The notes below the pieces were generated by a model, which saw only the letters and a list, made by a program, of their open reading frames with translations, was not told where the DNA came from and did no database searches. Of a stretch of DNA of 64,000 bases, positions 35,455 to 44,970 are shown in pieces. A program made the position numbers and the translations under genes. How positions within the stretch are numbered: position 1 is the first letter of the stretch; each line of letters begins with the position of its first letter. This stretch comes from Chitinophaga nivalis. Its GTDB lineage: Bacteria > Bacteroidota > Bacteroidia > Chitinophagales > Chitinophagaceae. The stretch covers positions 6,870,087 through 6,934,086 of the forward strand of contig NZ_JAPDNR010000001.1 of NCBI RefSeq assembly GCF_025989125.1, given 5' to 3'.

Positions 35455-37005
35455 ATGCAACACATCATCCGATATTTCACAGCCATAGGCAGCCTGCTGC
35501 TCCTGTTAACCACACCAGGATACGGACAGCAAAAACGACCCAATATTATTTTTATTTTCTCCGATGACCACGCATGGCAGTCGATCAGCGCCTACGGCAG
35601 CAAGCTGGCCCAAACGCCCAATATAGATCGTATTGCCCGGCAAGGCGCCTTGTTTAAACAGGCCCTGGTCACCAATTCTATCTGCGGTCCCAGCCGGGCT
35701 ACCCTGCTCACCGGAAAATACAGCCACGTAAACGGGTATACGTTGAACGAGCGGAAATTTGATGTGCAGCAACCGTTGTTTCCCCGTATACTACAGCAAA
35801 ATGGCTACCAGACCGCCTGGATCGGCAAGTGGCACCTCGGCAGCCTGCCACAGGGATTTGACTACTGGCGTATTCTCAACAACCAGGGCCAATACTTTAA
35901 CCCTGAAATCATCAGTCCGCAGGATACCACCGTGATGGAAGGTTATGTAACGAATCTCATCACGCAGTTATCTACCGGCTGGCTGCAACAACGGGATACC
36001 AGCAAACCTTTTTTCCTGGTAGTTGGCGAAAAAGCGACCCACCGGGAATGGCTGCCGGATCTGCCCGACCTCGGCGCCTACGACAACCAGACATTTCCTT
36101 TACCACCCAACTTCCACGACGATTATAAAAACCGGGTAGCGGCACAGGATCAGGATATGACCATTGCCAAAACCATGCGCCTGAAGGAAGACCTGAAAGT
36201 ACATGCGAACTACGACAAAGGGATCTATGGCCGTTTCACCCCAGCGCAGCGCCAGGCATATACGGCTTACTACGAACAACAGGTCAGCCGCTCCTTTGAT
36301 TCATTACACCTCAGCGGAGCTGCGCTACTGGAATGGAAATACCAACGGTACCTGAAAGACTACCTGGCCACCGCCCGGTCGCTGGATCGCAACATCGGGC
36401 AGCTACTCGACTATCTCGATAAAAATGGCCTGGCGGAAAATACCGTGGTAGTATATGCATCCGACCAGGGATTTTACCTGGGAGAACATGGCTGGTTCGA
36501 TAAACGCTTTATGTATGAAGAATCCTTACGTACACCGTTTATGATAAAATATCCCGGCGTGGTAAAACCGGGTACACAGGTAAATCAACTGATGCTGAAC
36601 ATCGATTGGGCGCCTACCTTCCTGCAGATAGCGGGGGTAAAAGTACCGGCAGATATACAAGGCACGTCATTCCTTCCTTTACTGCAAACCGGTGGAAAAA
36701 AGGTAGCCTGGCGGAAAGCAGCCTATTACCATTATTATGAATTTCCGGAGCCGCATCATGTATATCCGCATTTCGGTATTCGTACGGAACAACATACCCT
36801 CGTCTATTTTTATGGGCCTACCCATGCCTGGGAATTATATGACCTGAAAAAAGATCCGCAGCAGGTCAGCAATATCTATGGTACCAAAGGCACCGAACAG
36901 CTGACCATCTCGCTAAAACAGGAACTGAAAAAACTCATGGTACAATACCAGGACACCGCCGCCCTCCGTATCCTGGAAACCAATGAAACCAGGGCGGGTA
37001 AATAG
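35455..37005 (+). CDS. Secreted sulfatase (formylglycine-dependent)
   Basis: 516 aa from ATG 35455, with signal peptide to about GYGQ (residue 25). Metal-binding SDDH at 36-39 and the activation motif C77-G-P-S-R81 followed by ATLLTG; Cys77 is converted to formylglycine by an anaerobic or FGE-type maturase encoded elsewhere. Further motifs: GKWHLG, ASDQGFYLGEHGWFDKRFMY. It resembles the S1 arylsulfatase/iduronate-sulfatase-like group of Bacteroidota that desulfate polysaccharides. No other glycan genes adjoin it. Confidence 0.95.
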   Translation: MQHIIRYFTAIGSLLLLLTTPGYGQQKRPNIIFIFSDDHAWQSISAYGSKLAQTPNIDRIARQGALFKQALVTNSICGPSRATLLTGKYSHVNGYTLNERKFDVQQPLFPRILQQNGYQTAWIGKWHLGSLPQGFDYWRILNNQGQYFNPEIISPQDTTVMEGYVTNLITQLSTGWLQQRDTSKPFFLVVGEKATHREWLPDLPDLGAYDNQTFPLPPNFHDDYKNRVAAQDQDMTIAKTMRLKEDLKVHANYDKGIYGRFTPAQRQAYTAYYEQQVSRSFDSLHLSGAALLEWKYQRYLKDYLATARSLDRNIGQLLDYLDKNGLAENTVVVYASDQGFYLGEHGWFDKRFMYEESLRTPFMIKYPGVVKPGTQVNQLMLNIDWAPTFLQIAGVKVPADIQGTSFLPLLQTGGKKVAWRKAAYYHYYEFPEPHHVYPHFGIRTEQHTLVYFYGPTHAWELYDLKKDPQQVSNIYGTKGTEQLTISLKQELKKLMVQYQDTAALRILETNETRAGK

Positions 37006-37053
37006 ATTACCGGGATAGTATTATTTCATCTTTTATCTGGCATTATACATCGT

Positions 37054-38364
37054 ATGGCTGTTACACATAGTTATCAATTCACGGTTGTCTCTCATACAAG
37101 AACGCTGTGGAGCACATTGGGAATCGTATTCGGGGGAATGGCCCTGTTATTTACCGGCTTGTCATTGAAACTGCCGGAAGTCTGGGTAATCGTGATCAGC
37201 GTAACCGCTATGCTGGCGGGCATCATCTTCATGTTGCGGTGGATACACCGGGCGGAAAGTATTACCCTGTCTGCCGACCGGCTGCAATCGGCCCTGTACG
37301 GAGAAATCATGCTGGCAGATATTGTAAAAACGTCGGCTCCCTGGTATGGCATTCCGCCATCGTTGAAAGTCCGGCTCCGCAATGGTAAATCACATGTCTG
37401 GGGGTTGAACAGCAGCAAAAGTGCCATCCCGCCTACTGCCACTGATCTCGCCGATCTAACGGCCTTCATCCTGCAGTTGCAGTTACAGTTGTCTTCCTCC
37501 CAACAAACCACCACCAGCATACCCGGTGGCGGCAGCGTTTCCAAAACTCCTGCTCCTACCCCTACCAGTACAGGAGGGGTACCGGTAAATAAATTCTCTC
37601 AATGGGTAAACCAACCCGCTGTTTTGATCTCTCTGGGATTGTTAATCGCGGCCTTGTCTGTCATACGCGCCTGCGTAATAGAGGCCAGGAGAGACCAGTT
37701 CCGGGGATTAAGGACCTCTTCTGAGAAAATGTACCAGATCAATAAGGAGCGGGTACGCGCCGTATTAGCCGAAAAACTCAAAACAGAAGGCGCCGCATTT
37801 CTGTATACCAACGATACCGCTGCATCGTTGGCACTCGCTCCGCAGATTAATGATGATAACCCGCTCGGGATATCCCTGTTTGAGCATTCACAGGCCAACA
37901 TGGATATGGAAGCATTCCTGGCCAATCCGGATTCCATGCCGATATTCACCTACCTGGTTGGCGGCGACACTGTGGTTACCCGGATGAGGGCAGGATTCAC
38001 CGGTGCGCCCGACAGTTCGGAACAACAGTTGCTGGTACGCGCCTACGATCCCAATCAGCATATCAAACCCAACTATCCCCGCAACAATGACACCACCACC
38101 TACCGTGTATTTGATGTATGCTGGGGTATTAATATCAAAGACACAAGCAACCTGCAATATGCCATTGACCGTAGTATGCCAGGCATGAATATCATGCTCA
38201 GTCAGATCCGGCTGCGTAAAACTTTTTACTTTTATTTCGCCGGAAGGGAAAGCAGTGGTATCAGTGAAGCCCGGTTCAAAGCAGGTATACGGGCATTGAA
38301 TGCACTATTGCATAAAAACAAGGTGGATACTTCCCTGTTTATATACAAAACATTCAACCGGTAA
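37054..38364 (+). CDS. Membrane protein of unknown function (436 aa)
   Basis: Two hydrophobic segments near residues 20-65 (TLGIVFGGMALLFTGLSLKL, VIVISVTAMLAGIIFMLRWI) and one near 190-205 (AVLISLGLLIAALSVIRAC). A Ser/Thr/Pro-rich linker lies at about 148-175. The C-terminal ~230 residues appear soluble (ERVRAVLAEKLKTEGAAFLY, MDMEAFLANPDSMPIFTYL). I recognise no domain. It follows the sulfatase by 48 bases on the same strand. Confidence 0.65.
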   Translation: MAVTHSYQFTVVSHTRTLWSTLGIVFGGMALLFTGLSLKLPEVWVIVISVTAMLAGIIFMLRWIHRAESITLSADRLQSALYGEIMLADIVKTSAPWYGIPPSLKVRLRNGKSHVWGLNSSKSAIPPTATDLADLTAFILQLQLQLSSSQQTTTSIPGGGSVSKTPAPTPTSTGGVPVNKFSQWVNQPAVLISLGLLIAALSVIRACVIEARRDQFRGLRTSSEKMYQINKERVRAVLAEKLKTEGAAFLYTNDTAASLALAPQINDDNPLGISLFEHSQANMDMEAFLANPDSMPIFTYLVGGDTVVTRMRAGFTGAPDSSEQQLLVRAYDPNQHIKPNYPRNNDTTTYRVFDVCWGINIKDTSNLQYAIDRSMPGMNIMLSQIRLRKTFYFYFAGRESSGISEARFKAGIRALNALLHKNKVDTSLFIYKTFNR

Positions 38365-38381
38365 CCACTTCGCGGTTACCG
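38359..38381. terminator. Hairpin at the 3' end of the 436-aa protein gene
   Basis: CGGTAACC / GGTTACCG, 8 bp, loop ACTTCGC, overlapping the stop codon. It sits between convergent genes; no T-run, so activity is uncertain. Confidence 0.4.
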
Positions 38382-38431
38382 TCAGTGTTGCGCCGGAATT
38401 TTAAATAGTGCGAAAAGATAAGTACAAAGGA

Positions 38432-38833
38432 TTAGAAATGCTGGCTGATATAAGCTTCGAGCCGATGAAACTCTTCCTGTACCGCGCCTCTGTATCTGGC
38501 AATATCACCACTCAGTTCATCAAACAGGCGGCTGACCGCTTCCTGTTCTTTGTTCTTACAGTTCAATTCCAGTTCGGCGGCAATACCTGCAGATTTGGTC
38601 AGTCCAACGGCACAGATATACGTACGTACCTGATGTACCTGTAAAAATATCTGCGGCCAGTCGATTTGTTCGATAGCTGTTTTCAGCATTTCCAGTCGCC
38701 GGTCTGTCTGTGTCAGGAAGATTTCAAACATGTCATAGGCATAATCTGGTTGACGATCATACAGTACATGCAAATATGTAATATCCAGGTCTTTATGTAT
38801 AAATTGGAATGGTGTGATATTTACAGTTTCCAT
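38432..38833 (-). CDS. Hpt-domain phosphotransfer protein
   Basis: 133 aa. The helix with QIFLQVHQVRTYICAVGLTK aligns with the Hpt motif (HxxK/R...G), placing the phospho-His at about 67. Helices before and after match the four-helix Hpt bundle. The usual HxLKGSS is degenerate (HQVRTYI), so the call rests on helix pattern and place. It is divergent from the hybrid kinase at 38965 and probably takes phosphate from that kinase's receiver and passes it to an unlinked regulator. Confidence 0.75.
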   Translation of the reverse strand: METVNITPFQFIHKDLDITYLHVLYDRQPDYAYDMFEIFLTQTDRRLEMLKTAIEQIDWPQIFLQVHQVRTYICAVGLTKSAGIAAELELNCKNKEQEAVSRLFDELSGDIARYRGAVQEEFHRLEAYISQHF

Positions 38834-38964
38834 ATCAGCAAATTAATAGGTACTTTGAGGAAAGAAACCTGAAAAGGATTATCACGGATAAAGGTAGTAT
38901 ATTACCCCCGAAATAAAAACAACGATAGCAGACAATACATATCCTTAAATTCAGCGATTGCGTT

Positions 38965-40740
38965 ATGAAGTATCTTAACCATGTAATCGGCAGGCAAAGA
39001 TCCTATATCCCGGGCTTTATACAACGACTGATTAACACCGGCACAGCAGCTGTTACCGACCCTGCAAAAAAAAGAAGTATTCTGCTAATCAATTCCCTGG
39101 CCTTGCTCACCGGCACAATGGTATTTGCGATTGGACTTTACTTCTATTATCTCATTCATTCCCGCATGCTATTGACGGGCGTCATCATTGAAGGCTCCTG
39201 TTTCTATGGCATTCTGTATCTGAATAAAAAACAACAACACACATTGGCCAATACGGCCATGTTGCTGGTACATGCTTTTTCCGCCATCTATTTTGGCTCC
39301 CTGTTTGGGATTGTGTTGCCACTGGAACTGGTGTCGGTATTTTTGATTGTATGTCTGGGTTTCGGTTCCTGTCTGCTCTACAAGGATATCCGTATCCGGG
39401 CGATTGGCTTTTCCGCTGCCTTTATACTGCTGGCTGTTATTGAAGCCAACAACTACTTTAAAGTGATTATTCCGCTGCCACTCAGCGACAGCAACCGGTT
39501 TATTTTCCGTTGGTTTTGCCAGGGAGGTGTTATCCTGTTGATCACCTATGTGATTACAGCGCTCATCCGCGAGAATGATCACCTGTTCAATTCTCTGAGA
39601 ATGGCCAATCTCTATAAACGGATTTTTTTGCAGGAAGTCAGCCATGAAATACGTACGCCGCTGAATGCCGTTTTTGGCAATGCCCAGTTACTGGAAAGAA
39701 AAACGGAGAAATATTTTACGCCCGAACTACTGGAAGAAAGACCGGAATTACAGGAGCTACAGGAGTTGGTAGATTGTATTATTTCCTCCTCCAACCATAG
39801 CCGGCGGGTACTGAATAACATTCTGGAGTTATCCGCCATTGACCAGGGTAAACTGGATGAAGTTAAAAAAGGTCCTTTCCACCTGACCATCTGGCTCCGC
39901 GATATTCTGAAAATACACGAACATGCCTGTCAGGAAAGAAGTATACTGACAGAATTGAAGATGGACCGGCTGAATATCCCGTCTATGATCATTTCCGACA
40001 AAATGAAGTGCACACAGATCCTGCATAACCTGTTGTCGAATGCCATTAAGTTCGCGCCATCTCATTCCCGTGTAACCGTTGCCGTTTTCCGCATCCAGGA
40101 TGATTTATACCTGCAGGTCACCAATGCCGGCAAACCAATCAGCAAAGAGATGCAGGAAGAAATCTTCCAGCCTTTTGTAACCGGCAAAGACGGATTTACA
40201 GAAGGCACCGGCCTGGGATTATATATTACCCGGAAACTGGTGGAACAGTTAAACGGGATCATCTCCATACAAAGTATGGAAGAAGAAAATACCACCTTCA
40301 CGGTTCGTTTCAGTGAATTGCTGAAAGAGCGGTACACCCAGGATAAACCCATATTGCCACCTTCTGCCCGGGAAATAAAAAACAAAAGAATCCTCATTAT
40401 AGATGATGAAATCACCTGCCGGGATGTAGTCCGGAAATACCTGGATGGCAATTACTTTATCCAGGCAGAAAACGGGGTGGAAGGTCTGAGAATGGCCAAA
40501 ACCGAAAAACCGGATATCATCATCCTGGATACGCATATGCCGGAAATGGGTGGTATTGAAACCCTGCACCTGATCCGGGAAGATGCCGAAATTGCCAATA
40601 TCCCTGTTGTATTTACCTCCGGCGACGGATTCAGCGAATCCAGGGAATTATATATGGCTGCCGGCGCCAATGATTTTGTGATTAAGCCCATCGATTTTAA
40701 TGAATTGAACAGCGTTTTAACCCGACATCTCGACCGATAG
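38965..40740 (+). CDS. Hybrid sensor histidine kinase/response regulator
   Basis: 591 aa, a full-length paralogue of the kinase at 14257. Hydrophobic segments at about 40-200, HisKA VSHEIRTPLNAVFG with phospho-His 227, HATPase NLLSNAIKFAPS and GTGLGLYITRKLVEQLNG, then a receiver (ILIIDDE, acceptor D522 in ILDTHMPEMGG). It reads away from an Hpt gene 131 bases upstream, suggesting a His-Asp-His relay. Its signal and target are unknown. A UbiA-type gene follows after 87 bases on the same strand. Confidence 0.95.
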   Translation: MKYLNHVIGRQRSYIPGFIQRLINTGTAAVTDPAKKRSILLINSLALLTGTMVFAIGLYFYYLIHSRMLLTGVIIEGSCFYGILYLNKKQQHTLANTAMLLVHAFSAIYFGSLFGIVLPLELVSVFLIVCLGFGSCLLYKDIRIRAIGFSAAFILLAVIEANNYFKVIIPLPLSDSNRFIFRWFCQGGVILLITYVITALIRENDHLFNSLRMANLYKRIFLQEVSHEIRTPLNAVFGNAQLLERKTEKYFTPELLEERPELQELQELVDCIISSSNHSRRVLNNILELSAIDQGKLDEVKKGPFHLTIWLRDILKIHEHACQERSILTELKMDRLNIPSMIISDKMKCTQILHNLLSNAIKFAPSHSRVTVAVFRIQDDLYLQVTNAGKPISKEMQEEIFQPFVTGKDGFTEGTGLGLYITRKLVEQLNGIISIQSMEEENTTFTVRFSELLKERYTQDKPILPPSAREIKNKRILIIDDEITCRDVVRKYLDGNYFIQAENGVEGLRMAKTEKPDIIILDTHMPEMGGIETLHLIREDAEIANIPVVFTSGDGFSESRELYMAAGANDFVIKPIDFNELNSVLTRHLDR

Positions 40741-40827
40741 ACTGCGGTAATTTTTCCGGTTTTCCCCCTGGAAAGGGTCACTAAGCCCGGTTTCGTACTA
40801 TATTACAGGAACTAGCTTTCATGTGAC

Positions 40828-41742
40828 ATGCCATCTTTATGCAAATCTGGCCTCCCGGCTACTATTTGCAGGGAATTCATTATCCTTTGGCGCTTCATCG
40901 ACAACGACATCTGGGACACCATCTGTCCGTCTTTAATCGCCTTTATGACAGCCTGGTGCTACAGCAACCAGTCCTGGAATGAGTTTCCTGCCCGGTTAGG
41001 CTATTCTCTCGGCTATGCCGCCCTGTACATCTACACTTTTTGTTTATCCAATCAGGTAAACGGCGTAGAAGAAGACCGGATCAACAAACCCTATCGCCCC
41101 CTACCCACGGGCCTTGTAACCGTAAAAGCCACCTGGATCAGGATTGTGGTATACACCGTCGTCTACCTGCTGGTAGCCTGGCGGCTGCATATCTTCTGGT
41201 ATTCCCTGGCCTGGGTGGCAGTGACTTATCTCCTCAATACCTATGGATGGAGTAATCACTGGTTTACCAAAAACGTGCTGGGTATGACTTTCGGCACCTT
41301 CATCCTGTTGAACGTGCAATGGGGTATTGCAGCGCCGGATACACCTGCCAGCGTGCAGGTGCTGGGCTACATGGCGCTGATCAGCGTCTGGGCCGGCATT
41401 GCCTTGCCGCTGCAGGATATGCGCGATGAACAGGGCGACCGGAAAATGGGCAGGAGAACCCTTCCCATTACTTTCGGCGACAAAAAGGCCAGGATGCTGC
41501 TTTTCATCAACTTCCTGGTCTTCTCTCCCGCGCTGTTTTTGGGGGCTATGCTCACGCAGCTCTCGCCCCAGCAGATCTTCAGCCGGGAAGGCGCCATGAT
41601 CATCCTCTTGCTACAAATTGCTATTCATTGGTGTATTTCCATCCGGGTGGTCCGTTACAAGACCCCTTCGGCGGATAATAAAACCTATCACCTGTACGTG
41701 GCCTTATTCTGTGCCGGCGTACCGGTGATCTGCTTTTTGTAG
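40828..41742 (+). CDS. UbiA-family prenyltransferase
   Basis: 304 aa with about eight transmembrane helices. Both Asp-rich motifs are present: NQVNGVEEDRINKPYRPLPTG and DMRDEQGDRKMGRRTLPI, which bind Mg-prenyl diphosphate. UbiA enzymes attach a prenyl chain to an aromatic ring or sugar in the membrane. The acceptor is unknown. The gene ends before a short hairpin. Link to the PKS operon 11 kb away is not supported. Confidence 0.93.
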   Translation: MPSLCKSGLPATICREFIILWRFIDNDIWDTICPSLIAFMTAWCYSNQSWNEFPARLGYSLGYAALYIYTFCLSNQVNGVEEDRINKPYRPLPTGLVTVKATWIRIVVYTVVYLLVAWRLHIFWYSLAWVAVTYLLNTYGWSNHWFTKNVLGMTFGTFILLNVQWGIAAPDTPASVQVLGYMALISVWAGIALPLQDMRDEQGDRKMGRRTLPITFGDKKARMLLFINFLVFSPALFLGAMLTQLSPQQIFSREGAMIILLLQIAIHWCISIRVVRYKTPSADNKTYHLYVALFCAGVPVICFL

Positions 41743-41772
41743 CAACGAGGTGAGCCTCCTTTATCTTATACC

Positions 41773-41792
41773 TACCGGGCCACCGCCCGGTA
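41773..41792 (+). terminator. Hairpin after the UbiA gene
   Basis: TACCGGGC / GCCCGGTA, 8 bp, CACC loop, 30 bases after the stop. No strong T-run follows; moderate. Confidence 0.45.
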
Positions 41793-42010
41793 AGGGAATC
41801 TTTTGCCTGTAATCAGCCACATAAAAGATAAAAGACAGTACGCTTCCCGTCGCCAACATCCGGCCGGAGGACATCGGTATCCCCGACAAGAAAAGATGTT
41901 GTTATCGTTTTTTTTCTTCGGAAGATAGTGATGAAAAAAGCCTGAAATATCGTGGCAACACCGTTCGGTCGCCGTTGTGCTCCTTTATTTTTCCCGCACT
42001 GGTGCTAAAC

Positions 42011-42042
42011 TTTTGACAATTAAGACAAAAGGTCTATTTTTG
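42011..42042 (+). promoter_or_regulatory. Bacteroidota-type promoter upstream of the ABC exporter
   Basis: TTTTG at 42011-42015, a 19-base spacer, then TATTTTTG at 42035-42042. A close match to TTTG-N19-TAnnTTTG. Predicted transcript start is near 42049. Confidence 0.75.
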
Positions 42043-42048
42043 CTCTCT

Positions 42049-42171
42049 GGTTGCAGGATTGCTGTGATCTGCAGACATAAAAGCGGTGTTTGAAAAGAAT
42101 TTGTCTTTAAGTTGTTGATAAAAGAAGATTAAAACTTAAGGAACTGCATCCCATCCGATGCGGTTTTTTTT
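42049..42171 (+). ncRNA. Candidate small RNA or structured 5' leader
   Basis: The promoter at 42011-42042 and the terminator-like hairpin ending in eight T at 42171 bracket about 123 bases with no coding frame. Inside, CTTTAAGTT (42105-42113) can pair over nine positions (one G-T) with AACTTAAGG (42133-42141). The transcript may end there as a small RNA or read through into the exporter gene. It is not recognised as a known RNA family. Confidence 0.35.
42146..42171 (+). terminator. Terminator/attenuator-like hairpin before the ABC exporter
   Basis: GCATC / GATGC stem (42146-42161) with a 6-base loop, then GG and eight T. It lies directly upstream of the exporter's possible starts (42172, 42217), so it could attenuate that gene. 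Confidence 0.5.
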
Positions 42172-42216
42172 ATGCACCACATTTATCACTTAATCGACAG
42201 TCATTTTAACAGATAT

Positions 42217-44067
42217 ATGAAGACATACTTCCGACTCTTATCATTTGCCCGGCCCATCAACAGATATGCGATCCCTTATATTATTTGCACCATCTTCTCC
42301 GTTATATTCAGTACGTTGAACCTGGCACTGGTAGCGCCTTTGCTCACCACGCTGTTTGATGAAAACACCCAACAGGTGATTTCACCCATGCCATCCAGCT
42401 ACTTCGATGTATTTGCCGTTTTCAAACACTACACCAGCTATACCAAAGTAATGTACGGGCCAATGGCCACACTGAAATTTGTGTGTGTAACCATTGTGAT
42501 CTCCGTGTTGCTCAGTAATATTTTCCGCTACTTCGCAGACCGTATTATGGAAAGTCTGCGTATCCACACCCTGCTGAACCTGCGTAAATCTGTATTCGAC
42601 AGCGTAATGGATATGCACCTCGGCTATTTCAGCAATGAAAGAAAAGGGGATATTCTTTCCAAGGTAGCTTCTGATGTACAGGTAGTACAATACTCTGTTA
42701 CCGGTACCTTACAGGTGTTGTTCAAAGAACCGGTTACCATCATTGCTTACCTCGTATTCCTGTTCATCATCTCCTATAAGCTCACCCTGGCATCTATGCT
42801 GATTATACCGATAGCCGGATTTCTGATTTCCAAGATTGTAAGAAAGCTGAAAGAGCAGGCCATGGCTTCCCACGTTGCCTATGGTATGATGATCAGTTAC
42901 CTGGATGAAGCTTTACATGGTATCAAAATCATTAAGGCATTCAATGCGGTAAAATTTATTACCAACCGTTTCCACAGACAGAACGTACATTACTCCAAGA
43001 TCATCCGCAGCATGTCTAAAAAACAGCAGATGGCGTCGCCCGTTTCTGAAACATTGGGCGTAATCATGGTAGCAGGTATCGTATTGTTTGGTGGCTCCCT
43101 GGTACTGGAACATAAAGGAGATATGGATGCTGCCAGCTTCATCGCCTATATCGCCCTCTTCTCCCAGGTTATGCGGCCTGCAAAGGCTATCTCTGCTTCT
43201 TTCAGCGGTATCCACTCCGGTATTGCGGCAGGCGAACGTGTACTGGAAATGATAGATATGAAATGCCAGATCAACGATGCGCCGGATGCTACCGCACTGA
43301 CGGAATTCAAAGAGGCGATCCGGTTTGAAAATGTAACATTCGCCTATGAGCAGAAAGAGGTATTACGTAATATCAGCTTTACCGTACCCAAAGGGAAAAC
43401 AATCGCGCTGGTAGGGCCTTCCGGTGGTGGTAAATCTACCCTCATGGATCTCGTGCCCCGTTTCATCGATGTAAAATCAGGTAACATCCTGATTGATGGT
43501 AAAGACATCAGGTCGGTGACCATGGAATCCCTGCGTACCTTGATGGGTATTGTCAACCAGGAATCCATTCTCTTCAATGACTCTATCTTTAATAATATTG
43601 CTTTCGGTAATCTCAATGCCACCGCTGAAGAAGTAGAAGCAGCTGCACGGATTGCCAATGCACATGAATTTATTCTCAATACAACGGATGGTTATGCTAC
43701 CAATATCGGTGATAAAGGTTCCAAGCTCTCCGGCGGCCAACGGCAACGTATCTGTATTGCCCGTGCTGTGCTGGCCAATCCGCCCATCATGTTGCTGGAT
43801 GAAGCTACCTCCGCATTGGATACTGAATCTGAAAAAATGGTACAGGAAGCGCTGAATAACCTGATGAAGAACCGTACCTCCCTGGTGATTGCACACAGGC
43901 TGAGTACTATTCAGAACGCAGACCAGATCATTGTACTGGATAACGGCCAGATAGCAGAACAGGGTACCCACCAGGAACTGCTGAATGCCAATGGTATCTA
44001 TCGCAAGCTGATTGAAATGCAGACTTTCAGTTCCAACGAAACCGTTCCCAGCGAAGTCATCGGATAA
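42217..44067 (+). CDS. MsbA-like ABC exporter (fused membrane and ATPase domains)
   Basis: 616 aa from ATG 42217 (MKTYFRLLSFARPINRY); an in-frame ATG at 42172 would add 15 residues just after the attenuator-like hairpin. Six membrane helices in residues 15-320, then the ATPase: Walker A GPSGGGKST, Q-loop VNQES, signature LSGGQRQRI, Walker B IMLLDEATSALD and switch His in IAHRLST. Homologues flip lipid A, other lipids or peptides. A peptidase C39 domain is absent, so it is not the usual GG-peptide lanthipeptide exporter. A glycosyltransferase lies convergent downstream. Confidence 0.95.
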   Translation: MKTYFRLLSFARPINRYAIPYIICTIFSVIFSTLNLALVAPLLTTLFDENTQQVISPMPSSYFDVFAVFKHYTSYTKVMYGPMATLKFVCVTIVISVLLSNIFRYFADRIMESLRIHTLLNLRKSVFDSVMDMHLGYFSNERKGDILSKVASDVQVVQYSVTGTLQVLFKEPVTIIAYLVFLFIISYKLTLASMLIIPIAGFLISKIVRKLKEQAMASHVAYGMMISYLDEALHGIKIIKAFNAVKFITNRFHRQNVHYSKIIRSMSKKQQMASPVSETLGVIMVAGIVLFGGSLVLEHKGDMDAASFIAYIALFSQVMRPAKAISASFSGIHSGIAAGERVLEMIDMKCQINDAPDATALTEFKEAIRFENVTFAYEQKEVLRNISFTVPKGKTIALVGPSGGGKSTLMDLVPRFIDVKSGNILIDGKDIRSVTMESLRTLMGIVNQESILFNDSIFNNIAFGNLNATAEEVEAAARIANAHEFILNTTDGYATNIGDKGSKLSGGQRQRICIARAVLANPPIMLLDEATSALDTESEKMVQEALNNLMKNRTSLVIAHRLSTIQNADQIIVLDNGQIAEQGTHQELLNANGIYRKLIEMQTFSSNETVPSEVIG

Positions 44068-44078
44068 TATCCGCTATT

Positions 44079-44130
44079 GATACAAACAAGAAAGCCGGCT
44101 GCAAATGCAGCCGGCTTTCTTGTTTGTATC
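44079..44130. terminator. 25-bp perfect bidirectional terminator
   Basis: Left arm 44079-44103 and right arm 44106-44130 are exact reverse complements of 25 bases, with an AA loop; the core is AAGCCGGCTGCA. It starts 12 bases after the exporter stop and ends 45 bases before the stop of the convergent glycosyltransferase. Confidence 0.88.
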
Positions 44131-44175
44131 AGATTTTATTACTTCAAAATCAATAATTGTCTTGGTAACACCCGC

Positions 44176-44970
44176 TTAATGATAATAACCATTCGTGCAG
44201 TAGGTGATGCCGTGTTTGAGCGTATCCAGGTATACCCGGTAGTTAATATTCTCATGTACACGATCATTAAACGGATGATGCAGGTGATAACAAACTGCTT
44301 TCAGTTTCACTTTTTTCTGGCTTAAGCCGGAGTTGATGAAACGGGCGGCCAGTTCAATATCTTCGTGTCCCCATCCTTTTAATTCATTGTTATAACCGTT
44401 TACTTTCAAAAAGTCGGCTTTCCAGAAAGCACAGTTGCAACCAATGAGATTACGGGAGCGCTTGCTCTTCTTAATCAGTAGTGGAGCCAGCACCGGAATA
44501 CGAAGAGAATTGAACCGGTTCCTCACCCCTCTTCCAAAGGTGGCAACCCTTCCAAAAATGCCACTACGCAGGAAACGGGCTGTTTTATCTTCTGGTAGCA
44601 ACACGCGGCTGCCCCGGATGTAAAAACCTTTTTCCGCCTCACTGATGTGGTCTTTTATAAAGAGCTCATGCAATACGATGTCGCCATCAATCTGAATAAT
44701 ATAATCAGATGCTGTTCCTGTGATGGCCTGGTTGATGATAATAGTTTTCCGGAAGCCTTCATCAGGATGCCAGAAATGTTTAACAGGCATCGGCGCCTTT
44801 TTCTTAAAAGCATCTATTACTGCTTTTGTTGAATCGCCTGAACCATCGTCCGCTATAATAACCTCGTCCGGCAGCACGTTTTGTTTCAAAACGCTATCCA
44901 ACACAAGTTTTAAAGCTTCCGGCCAATTGTATGTTGTCACAAGTAAGGCCACCGACATTCTATCACCCAT
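44176..44970 (-). CDS. Family 2 glycosyltransferase
   Basis: 264 aa from ATG 44970 (MGDRMSVALLVTTYNWPEAL); the longer frame upstream has no family character and Met5 is an alternative. GT-A fold: LLVTTYNWPEALKLVLDSVL, EVIIADDGSGD, and the DxD motif in YIIQIDGDIVLHELFI. C-terminal GWGHEDIELAARFINSG (the [E/D]D catalytic region) is typical of GT2 enzymes with a galactosyltransferase-like C-terminus. Substrates unknown; probably surface polysaccharide or lipid-linked sugar assembly. Confidence 0.92.
   Translation of the reverse strand: MGDRMSVALLVTTYNWPEALKLVLDSVLKQNVLPDEVIIADDGSGDSTKAVIDAFKKKAPMPVKHFWHPDEGFRKTIIINQAITGTASDYIIQIDGDIVLHELFIKDHISEAEKGFYIRGSRVLLPEDKTARFLRSGIFGRVATFGRGVRNRFNSLRIPVLAPLLIKKSKRSRNLIGCNCAFWKADFLKVNGYNNELKGWGHEDIELAARFINSGLSQKKVKLKAVCYHLHHPFNDRVHENINYRVYLDTLKHGITYCTNGYYH

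Noticed and set aside
40828..41742. UbiA prenyltransferase as part of the type III PKS pathway
   Set aside because: It is 11 kb away, opposite in direction and separated by unrelated genes; no evidence beyond chemistry.
42217..44067. ABC exporter as the lanthipeptide exporter
   Set aside because: It lacks the N-terminal C39 peptidase expected for a GG leader and lies 39 kb away.
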